A stretch of 64,000 nt of DNA from the NCBI GenBank assembly GCA_023213395.1, contig CM041465.1:24807741-24871740 (forward strand), written 5' to 3'. Of this stretch, positions 1 through 11,095 are shown piece by piece; position 1 is the first letter of the stretch; each line of letters starts with the position of its first letter. This DNA is from Cycas panzhihuaensis. Its lineage: Eukaryota; Cycadophyta. Both the position numbers and the translations under genes were made by a program. The notes beneath the pieces were generated by a model. The model saw only the letters and a program-made list of their open reading frames with translations, was not told where the DNA came from and did no database searches.

Positions 1-735
1 TAAACTTGTTTTAATTTTGTTTATGTTAGCATTAGTAGCTTCTCTTAATTTAGAGTTGGAGGAGTTAGATGTACAAATAACTTTTCTACAAGGAGATTTA
101 GATGAGGAGATCTATATGGATCAACAGGAAGGGTTTATATAGGATGGTAAGAAAGACTTATTTGTAGGTTTAGGAAATCATTGTACGACCTAAAGAAATC
201 ACCTAGGAAATGGTATAAGAAGTTTGATGCCTTCATAAAGAGCCAAAATTTTAAAAGAAGTGAGTATGATCATTGTATCTATGTTAAATTCTTAGACAAT
301 GGATTATTCATTATCTTGGTATTATAGATTGATGACATGTTGGTTACAAGTAAGAGTATGGCAAAAATTAACAAGTTAAAGGTTTAATTAGATAGGACTT
401 CTAATATGAAGGATCTAGGAGCTACAAAATAAATATTAGGTATGGAGATACATGGAGATAGAAAAAATGGTAAGCTATAGTTATCATAGTAGAAATATAT
501 GGAGAAGGTATTAACTAGATTTGGTTTGGCAAATGTGAAACCAATTAGTATCCCATTGGCTTCCTATTTCAATATTTCTTCAAGTATGAGTCCTAGTAGT
601 GAATAAGAAAATGATTATATGTCTCGTATACGTTATACTAGTGTTGTAGAAAGTTTGATGTATGCCATGGTATATATAAGACTTGATATTTCATATGCAG
701 TTAGTGTAGTTAGTAGATTTATGGCAAATCTATGA
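1..735 (+). pseudogene. Ty1/copia reverse transcriptase fragment (element X)
   Basis: This is the second half of a copia RT and the start of its RNase H, cut by the window edge. It aligns base for base with 9150-9870 of element Y and shares the stretches coding for SLDLEL, DEEIYMDQ, LRKSLYGLKKSPR and LVLYIDDM. Here they are broken by many TAG/TAA codons, and the active-site YIDD has become IDD after a stop near 325. The match to Y ends abruptly near 735, inside the segment corresponding to the RNase H start, so the rest of RNase H was deleted or replaced. It is a dead relative of Y, not a host gene. Confidence 0.85.
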
Positions 736-1006
736 AGCTTTCTTTTTATTAACTACTAATATCACTTTTAAAATAGGATTATTTTTTAGTACTTAGTATA
801 GTGGACCAACTATAAACTACACAAAGTAATGTGGAAGTCCATCTAATTTGTTAAGTGATATCCTCAAGTTCTTCTTAGCTTCGAGGACTCAATATCTCAA
901 GGGAGGGGAGTTATTACATGAGCATCCTCTATTAGGCGAAAATAGTTAAGCTAGAATAAAGGATAAAGAGACCTTGATGGTTAGTGTTAGTCATTAATCT
1001 TTATGC
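736..1006 (+). mobile_element. Tail of element X with possible polypurine tract and start of its 3' LTR
   Basis: No coding potential is visible. A purine block (aagggaggggag, about 899-910) followed by ttattacatgagc looks like a copia polypurine tract plus an LTR whose initial TG has decayed. The sequence is then interrupted by element Z; the last five bases, TATGC (1002-1006), are the left copy of the Z target duplication. The sequence resumes at 5775. The LTR assignment is inference, because no second copy lies in the window. Confidence 0.4.
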
Positions 1007-1394
1007 TATTAGAATATAATGTTTAATGTTATATGCGTCTAAGTAAATTGTGTCTTAGAGTCAATAGTCATAGTCTTAAGTATTAAGGTCTAGGGGTCAT
1101 ACCTTATAATAATATTGTATGGAAAATTAGAAGGTTACTAGTTGGTAAAGTATCATTGGTTAAGTTAAAGATAAGTGTCCCACATGTGTCCCATCTCTTG
1201 TATGTTCTCCCACCTATGTTATATATAAAGGTGGTTGAGATATTGTATGTAATCAAGTCATTATTGGGACTCATGTTGAGTCTATGATGCATTAGTGTTC
1301 TGATGTAATCTGATTATATTAAGTTAATACATCTTGATCTTTTCTCATTGATATTGATGTTGGAGTTGAATGCTTTCCATGTTAAAATCTAACA
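1007..1394 (+). repeat. 5' LTR of element Z
   Basis: Pairs with 5387-5774 over its whole length. A TATA box, TATATAAAG, lies at 1222-1230 and would start transcription about 30 bp further on. The repeat ends TCTAACA directly before the primer binding site. Confidence 0.93.
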
Positions 1395-1406
1395 TGGTAT
1401 CAAAGA
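1395..1406 (+). promoter_or_regulatory. Primer binding site of Z, initiator tRNA-Met type
   Basis: tggtatcaaaga immediately follows the LTR and matches the standard plant initiator tRNA-Met site TGGTATCAGAGC at all but two or three positions. It sets the element orientation as plus. Confidence 0.85.
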
Positions 1407-4132
1407 AGGCCTTCCTACTATAAGAAGAAGATTGAGAAGATTAAGAAAGGAGAAGTCTAGTGAAGGATAAAGCATTTAAGAAGGGAGGTGGCTTCATTAA
1501 GTTGTTGTCAGATTGGAGATTAAATTGGAAGAAAAGTTTCAAGGTCAATGTTGATACGAAGCATGCCAAGGTTTAATGCAAAATAGGAATTTTACCAGGT
1601 AATATTATTCACTTTCTTTGTTATGTGAAGTAGCCTTATATTAGGGTTTACCATATAGATAATTTGTTGGTATGAATTTGTAAAGCCAAAAAAATATTCA
1701 CATGAATGATTTCAAAATTATTGGCTAATAAATTTTGTAAAATAGAAGTGAAGGTTTTGTACCTTTAAAATTTTCAATTACCTAAGCTGTGTAAAATTAC
1801 TTCTTATGGAAGAATTTTTGTTTTGAGTAACAAACCCTAGGCTAATTACAAGTGAGTGTTGGGGTAAAGAAGGTAAATATTGTTTTACTTTTTATGACCA
1901 TTGAGGTGGAAGAGTTTCTATTGTTTGGGCTCGCTGTGAGTAGGTTTTGCATACTACAAATCAATTACATGAAGGATCATATTCTTCTAATATGAAACAC
2001 ATACAATAGTGTAGCCATCATCTAGAAAAGGCATTCCATGGCAACCACTAAAACCTATCTAGCCCACTACAAAAAGTGGACCATAAGATTTTCCATGATA
2101 GAAAAAAAAACTCAGGGGTACTTCCTTATGCTATGGCTTAAGAACTTCAATATTGTAGTAAATCTTTAGTTCATTCGTTTTGGAAGGGTTAATAGATCCT
2201 TGTAAGATATTTACTATAGCTGAACATATTGCATCCTCGCTGTCTATTTGTGTGTCCATGCCACTGTCATTTTTACACATAATTGACCTTCCTGAGACCT
2301 AGAGAAGCCTAAATAAATCTAACATAGAACCTTATACTTCCTCTATATTTACTAAATAAAATATTGCTCATAATTTACCAATAAGCTACTTATTCTATTA
2401 TGTGTTATTTTGAACAGACTTAAGAGGGTACGAAATTTTTTTTGAAGAAAAGCTTTTAATTTCTCTTGGAGTAGCTCACCTACATGGAAGTGATATAGAA
2501 ATGGTTGCTATGAAGATCACCCTTATGTGTGTCACTACATATGTTGCTATGAATAGATGGTTCAATCATTGATACTCTGATTTAGTCATGTGAAGAGCTC
2601 CTGCTTGCCATAGTTCATCGCTTTTGAGAGAAGATGTCCTTCCTCTTCCTATGCATGAAAAACTGAGCACCTGTTCCTCTTCTCCATTATAGTGTATGCC
2701 TCTACAGTGAGCACCTTAATCATTGAGCATCTATAAATAATAAGTAGCTTCTTAGTATGACTTCACTCTTGCTCCTCTACTCTCATTGCAAGCTATGTGG
2801 TGAGTTTGCACTATGTTCTTGATTCATCGATTTGCTTAACAAACCAACTTCCATCCATGATTTGGATTATTGCCTCTAAGCTTAGATTACTAGTTGATTT
2901 CAAACCCCTAAAGTAGAATGATTTATTATTAAGAAGCAGAAAGAAATCTGATCAAAGTATGATTAGACCAATAAAAAAATTTTAATAGTTATAAGAGGTC
3001 ATGTGCATTGATAAAGTGATTAATTGCTAAAGGGAAAAAGGGTTGAAGACCAATTTTGGCTAGCCAAGTATTCAGCCTAGTTAGGAGCCTTGAGCAACTC
3101 CATTGTAGACCACATCCGATGATCATAAGGCATGTTTGATCTGTCTCTGTCTAATTTAGTCAATAAATATCAATGGTGATTTTTCTAAAGTACTAAGAGT
3201 AGAGTAGCATAACTAGGCATACAAAGTCTACCACTTTTAATCAAAGCTTTTTAGATGATCAAGAATTACATGGAGAACATGGATATTTTCATTGTAGGTC
3301 ATGGTTTGTAAGAAGAAGCTCTAATTTAAGAATTCTATTATAAGAATCTGAATCTCTACTCATCTCCTTGGTCATGTAACTATACACAGAATGATTAATT
3401 CCAAGCAGATTCATATCCCTATCATTCTCTTTAGTGCATGAGATCAAATTACTTCCTATAATAAGGGGTTGATTTTTTATCTAGGGTATAGACCCTTAGG
3501 GTATTGATTTAATCCTTTATAAGCTCTTGTGTGCTTAAAGACTATTATCCTTGGTGTTGTTCTATCAAGTGTTCCTTTATGAGTGATCTTTCAAGTTATG
3601 AATGTGATTTTTGGGTGGTGAAATAATGGAAATATAAGGTGAGTAAGGATAAACTTTGGATTAAAGTTATCAGTATCAATTCATTGACAATAGGGCAATA
3701 AGGATAAAATATTTGGTAGAGGTATTTGACTTCTCTTAGCTATAAAGTCATAAATTTTAAGTAATGTTCTCTTGATCAACCCAACCATATAATATAGAGT
3801 TAAGTGAGGTTATTACCTTTGTAGTAGAGAAAAAGGAGTTTTAGGTAATAGACATAAACATAGTTTTGTCTAAATATGTTGGAGTTAATTTTTAAATTTA
3901 GAAAATTAAAATGGGATGTGTTTTTAGGATTAAAGGATTATGAAAAATTGTTCTTAGAACTATTTCAATTAACAAAGAAGGGGAGGTAACTTTCAATAAG
4001 AAAAATAGAGTAGCCATTGATGTAATGGTTGAAACTTTTGACAAGAAAAACATTCATTCTTCATACCATTTTCTTATCCAAACACTTCAAAATATTGACT
4101 TAGTTGAAGAGGCCTAGAATCTGTTAGCAGAA
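1407..4132. other. Non-coding interior of element Z
   Basis: About 2.7 kb in which I see no gag or pol motif on either strand and no long open frame. Composition is A/T-rich throughout. 4451-5370 is similar, holding only short open frames without family resemblance. Confidence 0.6.
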
Positions 4133-4450
4133 GTGAATGAAAAGGGTCGTGAAGAAGTACAGAAGAACATTAGGAGGACAAGGAACCAAAAGAATAAGCT
4201 AAAGAAGAAAGTAAAAAATCAACCTAATTCTGGTAAGATCAGTCCACACATTAACTCAAATGATATTCCTAAAGTGAACAAAAGGTTGTATGACCCTATC
4301 TCTAGAAACAAGTTTGATGATCTTTGCTTGAAATATAATGAAGATTTGGATTCATCAAATGTCTTGAGCCTCACCAAGTTGATAGGAAAACCTATATTGG
4401 GAATTGCTGGAAGAGTAGAGGTTGAAGAATCTAAACACCAACCTTTATAG
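4133..4450 (+). pseudogene. Lysine-rich reading frame inside element Z, unknown
   Basis: An open stretch of 105 codons that can be extended upstream through one TAG in the same frame to about 3960. The product is very basic in its first half (RRTRNQKNKLKKKVKNQ) and mixed in its second half. It does not look like a gag zinc knuckle, protease or polymerase. It may be a relic of a gag-like or captured gene, or chance. It is the only part of the Z interior with protein-like composition, and no function is assigned. Confidence 0.3.
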
Positions 4451-5386
4451 GTAATACTTCATGGAGACACAGGTGCCTTAATAAAAAATGTGGGCAATAT
4501 TACCTTAATTTGTGTTGATAGATTTATAGTCAGGGTTCAAATAATGTCAGAATATATAATTATTTTCACATATTGTAGACTATATATGATTACATTCAAC
4601 TCAGTTACATATTCTATTCTCATCTTTGAAATAATTCAAATTGTAATAACATAACCTACAAGGACTCTAGAAGGTTCTTTCAAAGAAAGAAGGAACATAG
4701 GCAGAATATTATATGATCAAAATCTTGTCCATCAAGATCATTGTATATTTTTGATAGTCTACTTAATTGTGAAGCTCAATTATATCAAAGTAATGTTTCA
4801 TCTTTATGTATCGATAATCAGGAAATATATGCATGTGGCCATAATGGAGATTCTCATCATATTTAGCATAAATAATTTCTTGGATGACATAGAAAAAATA
4901 AAGTGTCTTATTAGTTCTGGACATGTATCTAAATAGATGAAGTTAGGAAAGGGATTAGTGTTACTTCCTTCCTTTTAAGAAAGTACTCATCAGCTCAAAA
5001 AGTTGATCATCCTAGAAGACTTCAAGAGGAATAAGGAAGATTCATTTCTCTTCATAAAATTGAAATTGTATGGTGTCTCATTTGATCTAAGAGACAAAAG
5101 TCAAAAGAGACCATATCTATAGTTAAACCACATAGGAGGAATCATAAAGTAGGAAGTAAGAGATAATAGAACACACACCACATATAAGTTTTACAACATT
5201 TTGGTTGAAGATAAAGCTTATAGCATTGTCTTTAGAAAGTTTCCAAGACTCAGGCAGTGGAAATTCAAACAACACTTCAAAATTAAGTCTTATGTCAGTC
5301 ATGTTAATCAGTCCTTAGAAGTAGGCATCATAATATTCTTAATAGTCAGTATACTTATGGTTATGATATTAAGCATTAAGGGGAGA

Positions 5387-5774
5387 TATTACAATATAAT
5401 GTTATATATTATATGTGTTTAAGTAAAGTATGTCTTAGAGTCAATAGTCATAGTCCTAAGTATTAAGCTCTAGGGGTCATACCTTATAATAATATTATGT
5501 GGAAAGTTAGAATGTTATTAGTTGGTAAAATGTCATTATTAAAGTTAAAGATAATTGTCCCACATGTGTCCCATTTCTTATATGTTCTCCGACCTATGTT
5601 ATATATAAAGGTGGTTGAGGTAGCGTATGTAATCAAGTCATCATTGGGACTCATGTTGAGTCTATGATGCATTAGTGTTATGATGTAATTTGATTATGTT
5701 GAGTTAATACATCTTGATCTTTGCTCATTGATATTGATGTTAGAGTTGAATGCTTTCCATATTAAAATCTAACA
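5387..5774 (+). repeat. 3' LTR of element Z
   Basis: Second copy of 1007-1394, with the TATA box TATATAAAG at 5602-5610. It is preceded by the polypurine tract ttaaggggaga (about 5376-5386) and followed by the duplicated target TATGC (5775-5779). Confidence 0.93.
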
Positions 5775-5808
5775 TATGCAGGGATCACTTACGTCTGCCA
5801 ATAGAAAT
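5775..5808. other. Remnant of element X between Z and Y
   Basis: Thirty-four bases that continue the pre-insertion sequence after the right TATGC duplication and stop at the first base of element Y. The last five, gaaat, may be the left target duplication of Y. Bases 11095-11099, aaaat, would be the right copy with one change. Confidence 0.5.
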
Positions 5809-6466
5809 TGTTAGATAATATGACAACAATGTTTCAGAGGCTAAAATTTTGGTAGGTTGGTAACGTAGTTTTTCCCCCAAACTTCCTTAAGGGGATCCAA
5901 GAGGGGTAGGAGCCCTCCTTGGATAGGGGGTATGGGGGACATCAGAACTCCCCCTACAAAGAGAGGGTTTAGGGGTGATAGCCCTGGAACCAAAAAGCTA
6001 ACACTAAAAAGCATAATAAATTGTAAAGAGAATCGGGGTTGTTTGCTCAAAATACCCTAGATTTGATGGACGAGATTTGTGCATTGTATGACTCTCTCAT
6101 ATAGCCTAATTTAGGGTGTTTTTCTTATTATGTTGATTATGTAAGATGTATTAGATGTACTATGAGGAGTTGGGAAGTTGGATGTTATGGCTGTGAGCAT
6201 TCTACTAAAGATTGTATACATTTCTCCATTCTTTAATAATAAAGATCGATATATTTCCTATATGGATGTTTCCCTAGCACACTGCTAGGTTATACCATGT
6301 TACATTAGGTGTATATATGATTCTTTGGCCTTCTAATTCATTTATTGTATTATCTCTAGTTTAAGAACTTGCATGTTAAATTTCAATTTCACTTCCTATA
6401 ACTAGTTACATAATAGTTTAGAACTTGGTGGAAGTTTCTAGTTATTAGGATCTAGTTTACTTAACA
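5809..6466 (+). repeat. 5' LTR of element Y
   Basis: Starts TGTTAGATAA and ends TTAACA; pairs with 10477-11095. The TATA position is decayed to TACAAAG (5955-5961) between a C-run and a G-run. The segment cattctactaaagattgtatac is also conserved in the other copy. Confidence 0.9.
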
Positions 6467-6468
6467 AG

Positions 6469-6480
6469 TGGTATCATATC
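6469..6480 (+). promoter_or_regulatory. Primer binding site of Y, initiator tRNA-Met type
   Basis: tggtatcatatc, two bases after the LTR end, matches TGGTATCAGAGC at 10 of 12 positions. Confidence 0.85.
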
Positions 6481-6538
6481 TACTTTTATTTTTGTAGTGA
6501 GTCTATGAAGGTTTTGGTTTCAATTTTTTTTACACCAA

Positions 6539-7305
6539 ATGACAAAACTGGTGAATGCAAAGTTTGAGGTGGAGAAATTGAATGGCAAGAATAACTTCAA
6601 GTTGTAGAAGTTAAAATCATATGATGTTCTAATACAATAAGTTTGATGCATAGCTATTATAGGCAAATCGAAGAAACCTACATGGATGGACGATGATGAA
6701 TGGGATGATTTAGATAAAAGGGTTCGTAACACAATATGATTGTGCTTAGGAGATGAAGTTATATTTAACAATCTAAGGAAGTAGGCAGTAGTAGGATTCT
6801 GGACCTAGTTGGAAGGCTTGTATATGACCAAATCAGTGACAAATCAAATTTATTTAAAGAGGCAGCTATACTAATTATGGATAAAGGAAGGTATAAAAAT
6901 TGTTGATCATTTAAATATTTTCAATACTCTTATTTGTTAGTTAGCTAGTATCGATGTCATGATTAGGGATGAGTATAGGGATGTTACCTCGTTATATTTA
7001 TTACTAGAGTCCTAGGATAATATTATCACCTCAATTAGTTTTAACACTACAAATAAATTAGACTATGATTCTGTTGTGAGTGCTTTACTGATAGAAGAAG
7101 TGAGGAGGAAGTTTAGTCTTGAAACCTCCACACTAGAAGCTATGATAGCAAGGGGCAGGATAATTAAGAAAGGACAAAGCTCTAGGGACATATCAAGGCC
7201 AAATTCAAAAGGCAAGAGGAGTAAGCTCAGATGTTGGCACTATAATAGGATAGGTCACCTCAAGAAGGATTGCTACAAAAGGAATTCCAAAAAAAAGAAG
7301 ATCTA
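6539..7305 (+). pseudogene. Copia gag (Y)
   Basis: Begins MTKLVNAKFEVEKLNGKNNF, the usual opening of Tnt1-like gag in which a short hydrophobic start leads to the L-x-G-x-N-x-x-x-W motif; here the W codon has become TAG. The capsid region contains several more TAG codons. The open tail (7076-7306) ends in a nucleic-acid-binding zinc knuckle at about 7231-7275, CWHYNRIGHLKKDC, in which the second cysteine of C-x2-C-x4-H-x4-C has changed to tyrosine (TGT to TAT). A lysine-rich end follows. Gag would assemble the virus-like particle and bind RNA. Confidence 0.88.
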
Positions 7306-7359
7306 GCCAACAAGGCTAATCAAGTGGAGTCAAATGAAGGTACATATGATAATGTCTTG

Positions 7360-7671
7360 GTTACTTGTAATGTTTCCTATTATCATCATGATTGGTTATT
7401 TGATTCAGGTGATTCATATGACATGTGTCAGCACAGGCGTTAGTTTTCATCATACCAACCTCTTGATGGTGGTGATGTGCTTATGGAAAATGAAGTTTCT
7501 TATAAAACAGTGGGTATTGATAGCATCATAATTAAAATGTTTGATGGTGTAGTAAGAACATTAACTGAAGTTAGACATGTACTTGATCTAAAAAGGAATT
7601 TGATTTCCTTGGGTGAACTAGATTCTAGTGGTTATAAGCACACAGGTCATGAAGGAGTCTTAAAGGTCTAA
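7360..7671 (+). pseudogene. Copia aspartic protease (Y)
   Basis: The frame at 7381 reads YHHDWLFDSGDSYDMC, the copia protease signature around the catalytic D-S-G triad. It is followed by open frame 7477-7671 with VRHVLDLKRNLISLGELD, the conserved V-x-x-V-P-x-L-x-x-N-L-(I/L)-S end of the domain. The protease frame differs from gag by +2, so a frameshift lies between 7306 and 7381. The protease would cleave the gag-pol polyprotein. Confidence 0.87.
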
Positions 7672-7744
7672 AAAGAAACCTTTATATTTTAGTGGGAAGT
7701 ACAAATGTCAACCATGTAGTTACAACATCAAATATTGTAGAAGA

Positions 7745-8655
7745 TCTAGCTCAATTATAGCATTAGAGACTTGGGAACATAAGTGAGAGAGGACTTAAGG
7801 TGTTGATGAACCATAAGTTGCTTCATAACTTGCAGCTTTTAGATTTGACTTTTTGTAAACATCATATTTTTGGAAAGCTGTGTAGACTTAGTTTTAAAGT
7901 AGGGAGTCACAATAGTAAAAGTGTTTTGGATTATGTACATTCAGATGCATGGGGACCAACCCCTATAATATCTTATGGATGATCATTATACTTTGTCATA
8001 TTTATAGATGATTACTCAAAAAAGGTATGGGTTTATTTTTTGAAAAAGAAATTTGAAATTTTCAATGTATTTAAGTAGTTTGGGGCTCTAGTTAAGAAGG
8101 ACACTAGTAGGTCAATCAAATGTTTAAGAACTAATAATAAAGGTGAGTTCAACTCTTTGGAGTTTGAGAACTATTATAGAGAAGTTGGGATTGAAAGGCA
8201 TAAGACCACTAGTTATACTTCCCAGTAGAATGGCATAGTTGAGTGCATGAATATGACATTCTTGGAAAGAGTAAGAAGCATGTTGAGTAATGTAAGAGTG
8301 GAGCAAGGCTTATGAGTAGAAGCTATTCAAACATCTTGTTATTTGGTAAACAGGTCACCATCACTTATAATAGATTACAAGATTCCTGAAGAGATATAAA
8401 CTGGACATCCATATGATTATTTAAATTTGAAAGTTTTTGGTTGTGATGTTTATGCCTTAACTGCTAAAAGTCAACATTTAAAGTTAGATCCAAAATCCAA
8501 GAGATGTATCTTTGTTAGTTATGGTGATAGAGATGGTGTGAAGGGATATAGGTTATGGGATCCCACTACCTACAAAATCATTATTAATAGAGATGTTATG
8601 TTTGATGAATCTCCTTTTCTAAAATTAGAAAGTATAGAAGTTAAAGTGAAATAGG
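7745..8655 (+). pseudogene. Copia integrase with GAG-pre-integrase zinc domain (Y)
   Basis: The zinc-binding stretch (about 7770-7880) includes LGT*VREDLRCLMNHKLL and TFCKHHIFGK. The core follows: VHSDAWGPTPI carries the first catalytic D (about 7940). RTNNKGEF replaces the usual RTDNGGEF, so the second D is now N. NGIVECMN keeps the catalytic E. The C-terminal part (8427-8654), KVFGCDVYALTAKSQHLKLD to MFDESPF, is the copia-specific tail. Stops occur in the core and before KVFGCD. Lack of the second acidic residue alone would abolish activity. Confidence 0.9.
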
Positions 8656-8889
8656 AGCATAAAGATTAACATCAAAAGGTTATGCTTGAGACCTAGTCAT
8701 CTTTGGAAATAGAAGAACAGGAAGACCTTTCTAAAGATGAATCTATAACAGATTTACAAGAGTATGTGGATACTCCTCCACTAACTGTTATAAGATCTAT
8801 ATGAGTTAGTCATCCACTTGATAGGTACAACCCTTCTATTTTTATTACTTTAGTTTCTAATGATGGTGATCCAACATATTATTAGGAAG

Positions 8890-9720
8890 TAGTAGATGAT
8901 ATCTATAATGAGAAGTGGACGAGGGCTATGCAGGAAGATATAGATTCTTTGAAGAAAAATAATTCATGGGACTTGGTAAAACTTCTATATGGTAGGAAGA
9001 CTATTAGTTACATGTGGGTTTTCAAGAAGAAAATAGATGTTGATAGAAATGCTGACAAATACAGGGTAAGACTGGTGGCTAAAGGTTTTATACATAAAGC
9101 AAGTATTGACTTTCATGAGATCTTTTCCCGAGTTATCAAACTTGCTTCAATTTAGGTTTTGTTAGCATTGGTAGCTTCTCTTGATTTAGAGTTGGAGCAG
9201 TTAGATGTAAAAGTAGATTTTCTACATGAATATTTAGATGAGGAGATCTATATGGATCAACTAGAAGGGTTTGTATAGGATGATAAGAAAAGACTTATTT
9301 GTAGGCTTAGGAAATCATTATATGGCCTGAAGAAATCACCCAGGTAATGGTATAGGAAGTTTGATGGCTTCATGGAGATCCAAAATTTTAAAAGAAGTGA
9401 GTATGATCATTATGTTTATTTTCAATTCTTAGACAATGGCCTATTCATTATCTTGGTATTATATATTGATGACATGATGGTTACAAGAAAGATCATGGCA
9501 GAAATCAATAAGTTAAAGGCTCAATTAGCTAGGAATTTTGATATGAAGGATCTAGGGGTTACAAGATAAATCTTAGGTATGGAGATACATAAATATAGGA
9601 AAAATGGTAAGCTATGGTTATAATAGCAGAAATATATGGAGAAGGTGCTAATTATATTTGGTATGGCAAATGTGAAACCAGTGAGTATCCCATTAGCTTC
9701 TAATTTCAAGCTTTCTTTGA
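8890..9720 (+). pseudogene. Copia reverse transcriptase (Y)
   Basis: Shows the RT blocks in order: WTRAMQEDIDSLKKNNSWDL, a well-preserved fingers region with KYRVRLVAKGF, IDFHEIFSRV, DEEIYMDQ, LRKSLYGLKKSPR, and the polymerase active site LVLYIDDMMVT (about 9460-9480). Then come FDMKDLG and ILGMEI. About seven TAG/TAA codons interrupt it, often where relatives have CAG, CAA or TGG. It is the same family as fragment X at 1-735. Confidence 0.93.
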
Positions 9721-9779
9721 GTATAAGTCCTAGTAATGAAGATTAAAAGGATTATATATCTCGTGTATCTTATGCTAAT

Positions 9780-10300
9780 GCAGTAGGAAGTTTGATGTAT
9801 GACATGGTATGTACAAGGCCTGATATTTCACATGCAATTAGAGTAGTTAGCAAGTTTATTACAAATCTAGGAAAGGAACATTGGGTAGTAGTGAAATGGG
9901 TGCTTCAGTATTTAAGGGGCACAAGTGATTATTACAACACCTTTAGTGGTATAGATAATCAAGTTTATGGATATATTGATTTAGATTTTTCAAAAGATTT
10001 AGATAAGAGAAGGTCAACTTCAGGTTATACATTTATTCTTATAAATGATCTGGTTAGTTGGATGTTAAAATTACATAGTATAATTGCATTATTGACTACA
10101 AAAGCATAATATATTATTGTACCACATGCTTATAAGGAAGCAATCTAGTTGTAGGGTCTATTGGTTGAGCTTGGAAGGAAACAAGAAAAAGGTAAAGATA
10201 TTTTGCAATAGTCAAAGTGTCATTTACTTAGCAAAGAATCTGGTTTATCGTAGTAGGATAAAGCATATTACTCTTAAGTACCATTTTATTATATAGGTTA
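9780..10300 (+). pseudogene. Copia RNase H (Y)
   Basis: Starts at the conserved junction SLMYDMVCTRPDISHAI, runs through VLQYLRGTSDY, YIDLDFSKDLDKRRSTSGYT (D-x-D-x-A-G-D block, altered) and TTKA*YI (usually TTEAEY; the E has become K and a stop follows). HFIL-like sequence lies near 10280. The region 10300-10460 to the purine tract holds no further gene. Confidence 0.88.
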
Positions 10301-10476
10301 TGGAAGTAGGTTGAGTGGCACTTGAAAAGGTTAACATGAAATATAATTGTGCTATTATGTTTATAAAACTAGTACTATTAGAGAAGTTCAAATGGTGCTT
10401 GGGTTCTCTTGGTTTATAGGAAAGGTGATGAATGGTCTAAGAAAGATATCAAGTAAATTGTTGTTAAGGTGGAGAT

Positions 10477-11095
10477 TATTAGATAATATGACAATAATGT
10501 TTTGAAGGCAAAAATTTTAATAGGGTGGTAGTATAATTTCCTCCCTAAACTTTTGTAGGGGGATCTAAGGTGGGAAGGAGCCTCCCTTGGCGGGGGTGTG
10601 TGGGGGGTGTGGGGGGTGCCAGAACCCCCCCTATAAAGAGGGGGTTCAGGGGCAGTTTCTAATTTGGGGGTAGTTCAAAATGCCCTAGATTTGTTGGTCA
10701 AGATTTATACCTTGTATAACTCTCTCATATAGCTTGATTTAGAGTGTTTTTTCATTAAGTTGTTGGTGTTCAATGTATTGGATATATTATATTGAGTAGA
10801 GGTGGCTGGTTGTTGTTTCTGTGAGCATTCTACTATAGATTATATACATTTCTCCATTTTTTGATAATAAAGATCGATACCTTTCTTGTGTGGACATTTC
10901 CCTAGTGTACTGCTAGGGTTTTAGCATATTATATGTAGTGTATATATGATGCTTTGTATTTCTAATTTATTTATTATATTATCTCTAGTTTAAAAACTTG
11001 AATATTAAATTTTAGTTTCAAATCTTGTAACTAGTTGTAAAATAGTTTAGATCTTGGTGGCAGTTTTTGGTTATTGGGACCTAGTTTTCTCAATA
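10477..11095 (+). repeat. 3' LTR of element Y with intact TATA box
   Basis: Aligned to 5809-6466. Here the TATA box is intact (TATAAAG, 10632-10638), sitting between a run of seven C and a run of five G so that it lies in the loop of a potential hairpin. A G-rich tract lies just upstream at 10592-10617. The end is decayed (tcaata instead of ttaaca). Confidence 0.9.

Larger units (their letters stand above)
1007..5774 (+). mobile_element. Complete non-autonomous LTR retrotransposon Z (4.77 kb)
   Basis: Two 388-bp LTRs flank about 4 kb of interior. The 5-bp target duplication TATGC lies at 1002-1006 and 5775-5779. The LTRs end in TCTAACA and begin with TATTAGA/TATTACA, a decayed TGTTAGA complement. 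A primer site for initiator tRNA-Met follows the 5' LTR and a purine tract (ttaaggggaga) precedes the 3' LTR, so the orientation is plus. I see no protease, RT, RNase H or integrase motif in the interior, so it must have moved with enzymes of another element. The LTRs differ at about 35 of 388 positions by my hand count (about 9%), making it one of the younger insertions here. It resembles the class called LARD or large non-autonomous LTR elements. Confidence 0.92.
5809..11095 (+). mobile_element. Ty1/copia retrotransposon Y (5.3 kb), degraded but complete
   Basis: LTRs at 5809-6466 and 10477-11095 flank gag, protease, integrase, RT and RNase H in copia order (integrase before RT). The primer site is initiator tRNA-Met type (6469-6480) and a purine tract, ttaaggtggaga, precedes the 3' LTR. 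The gag start and RT wording resemble the Tnt1/Tork group. Numerous in-frame TAG codons and at least two frame changes (between 7306 and 7381, and between 7671 and 7745) make it inactive. The LTRs differ by roughly one base in five over the first 110 bp, the highest divergence of any pair here, so Y is probably the oldest clearly datable element. Confidence 0.93.

Noticed and set aside
736-1006. Solo LTR or MITE at the end of fragment X
   Set aside because: No terminal repeats or second copy seen; only a possible purine tract and LTR start, so reported at low confidence as the X tail.
4133-4450. Lysine-rich frame in Z as a DNA-binding host gene
   Set aside because: No recognisable domain and located inside a retrotransposon; kept only as an unknown relic.
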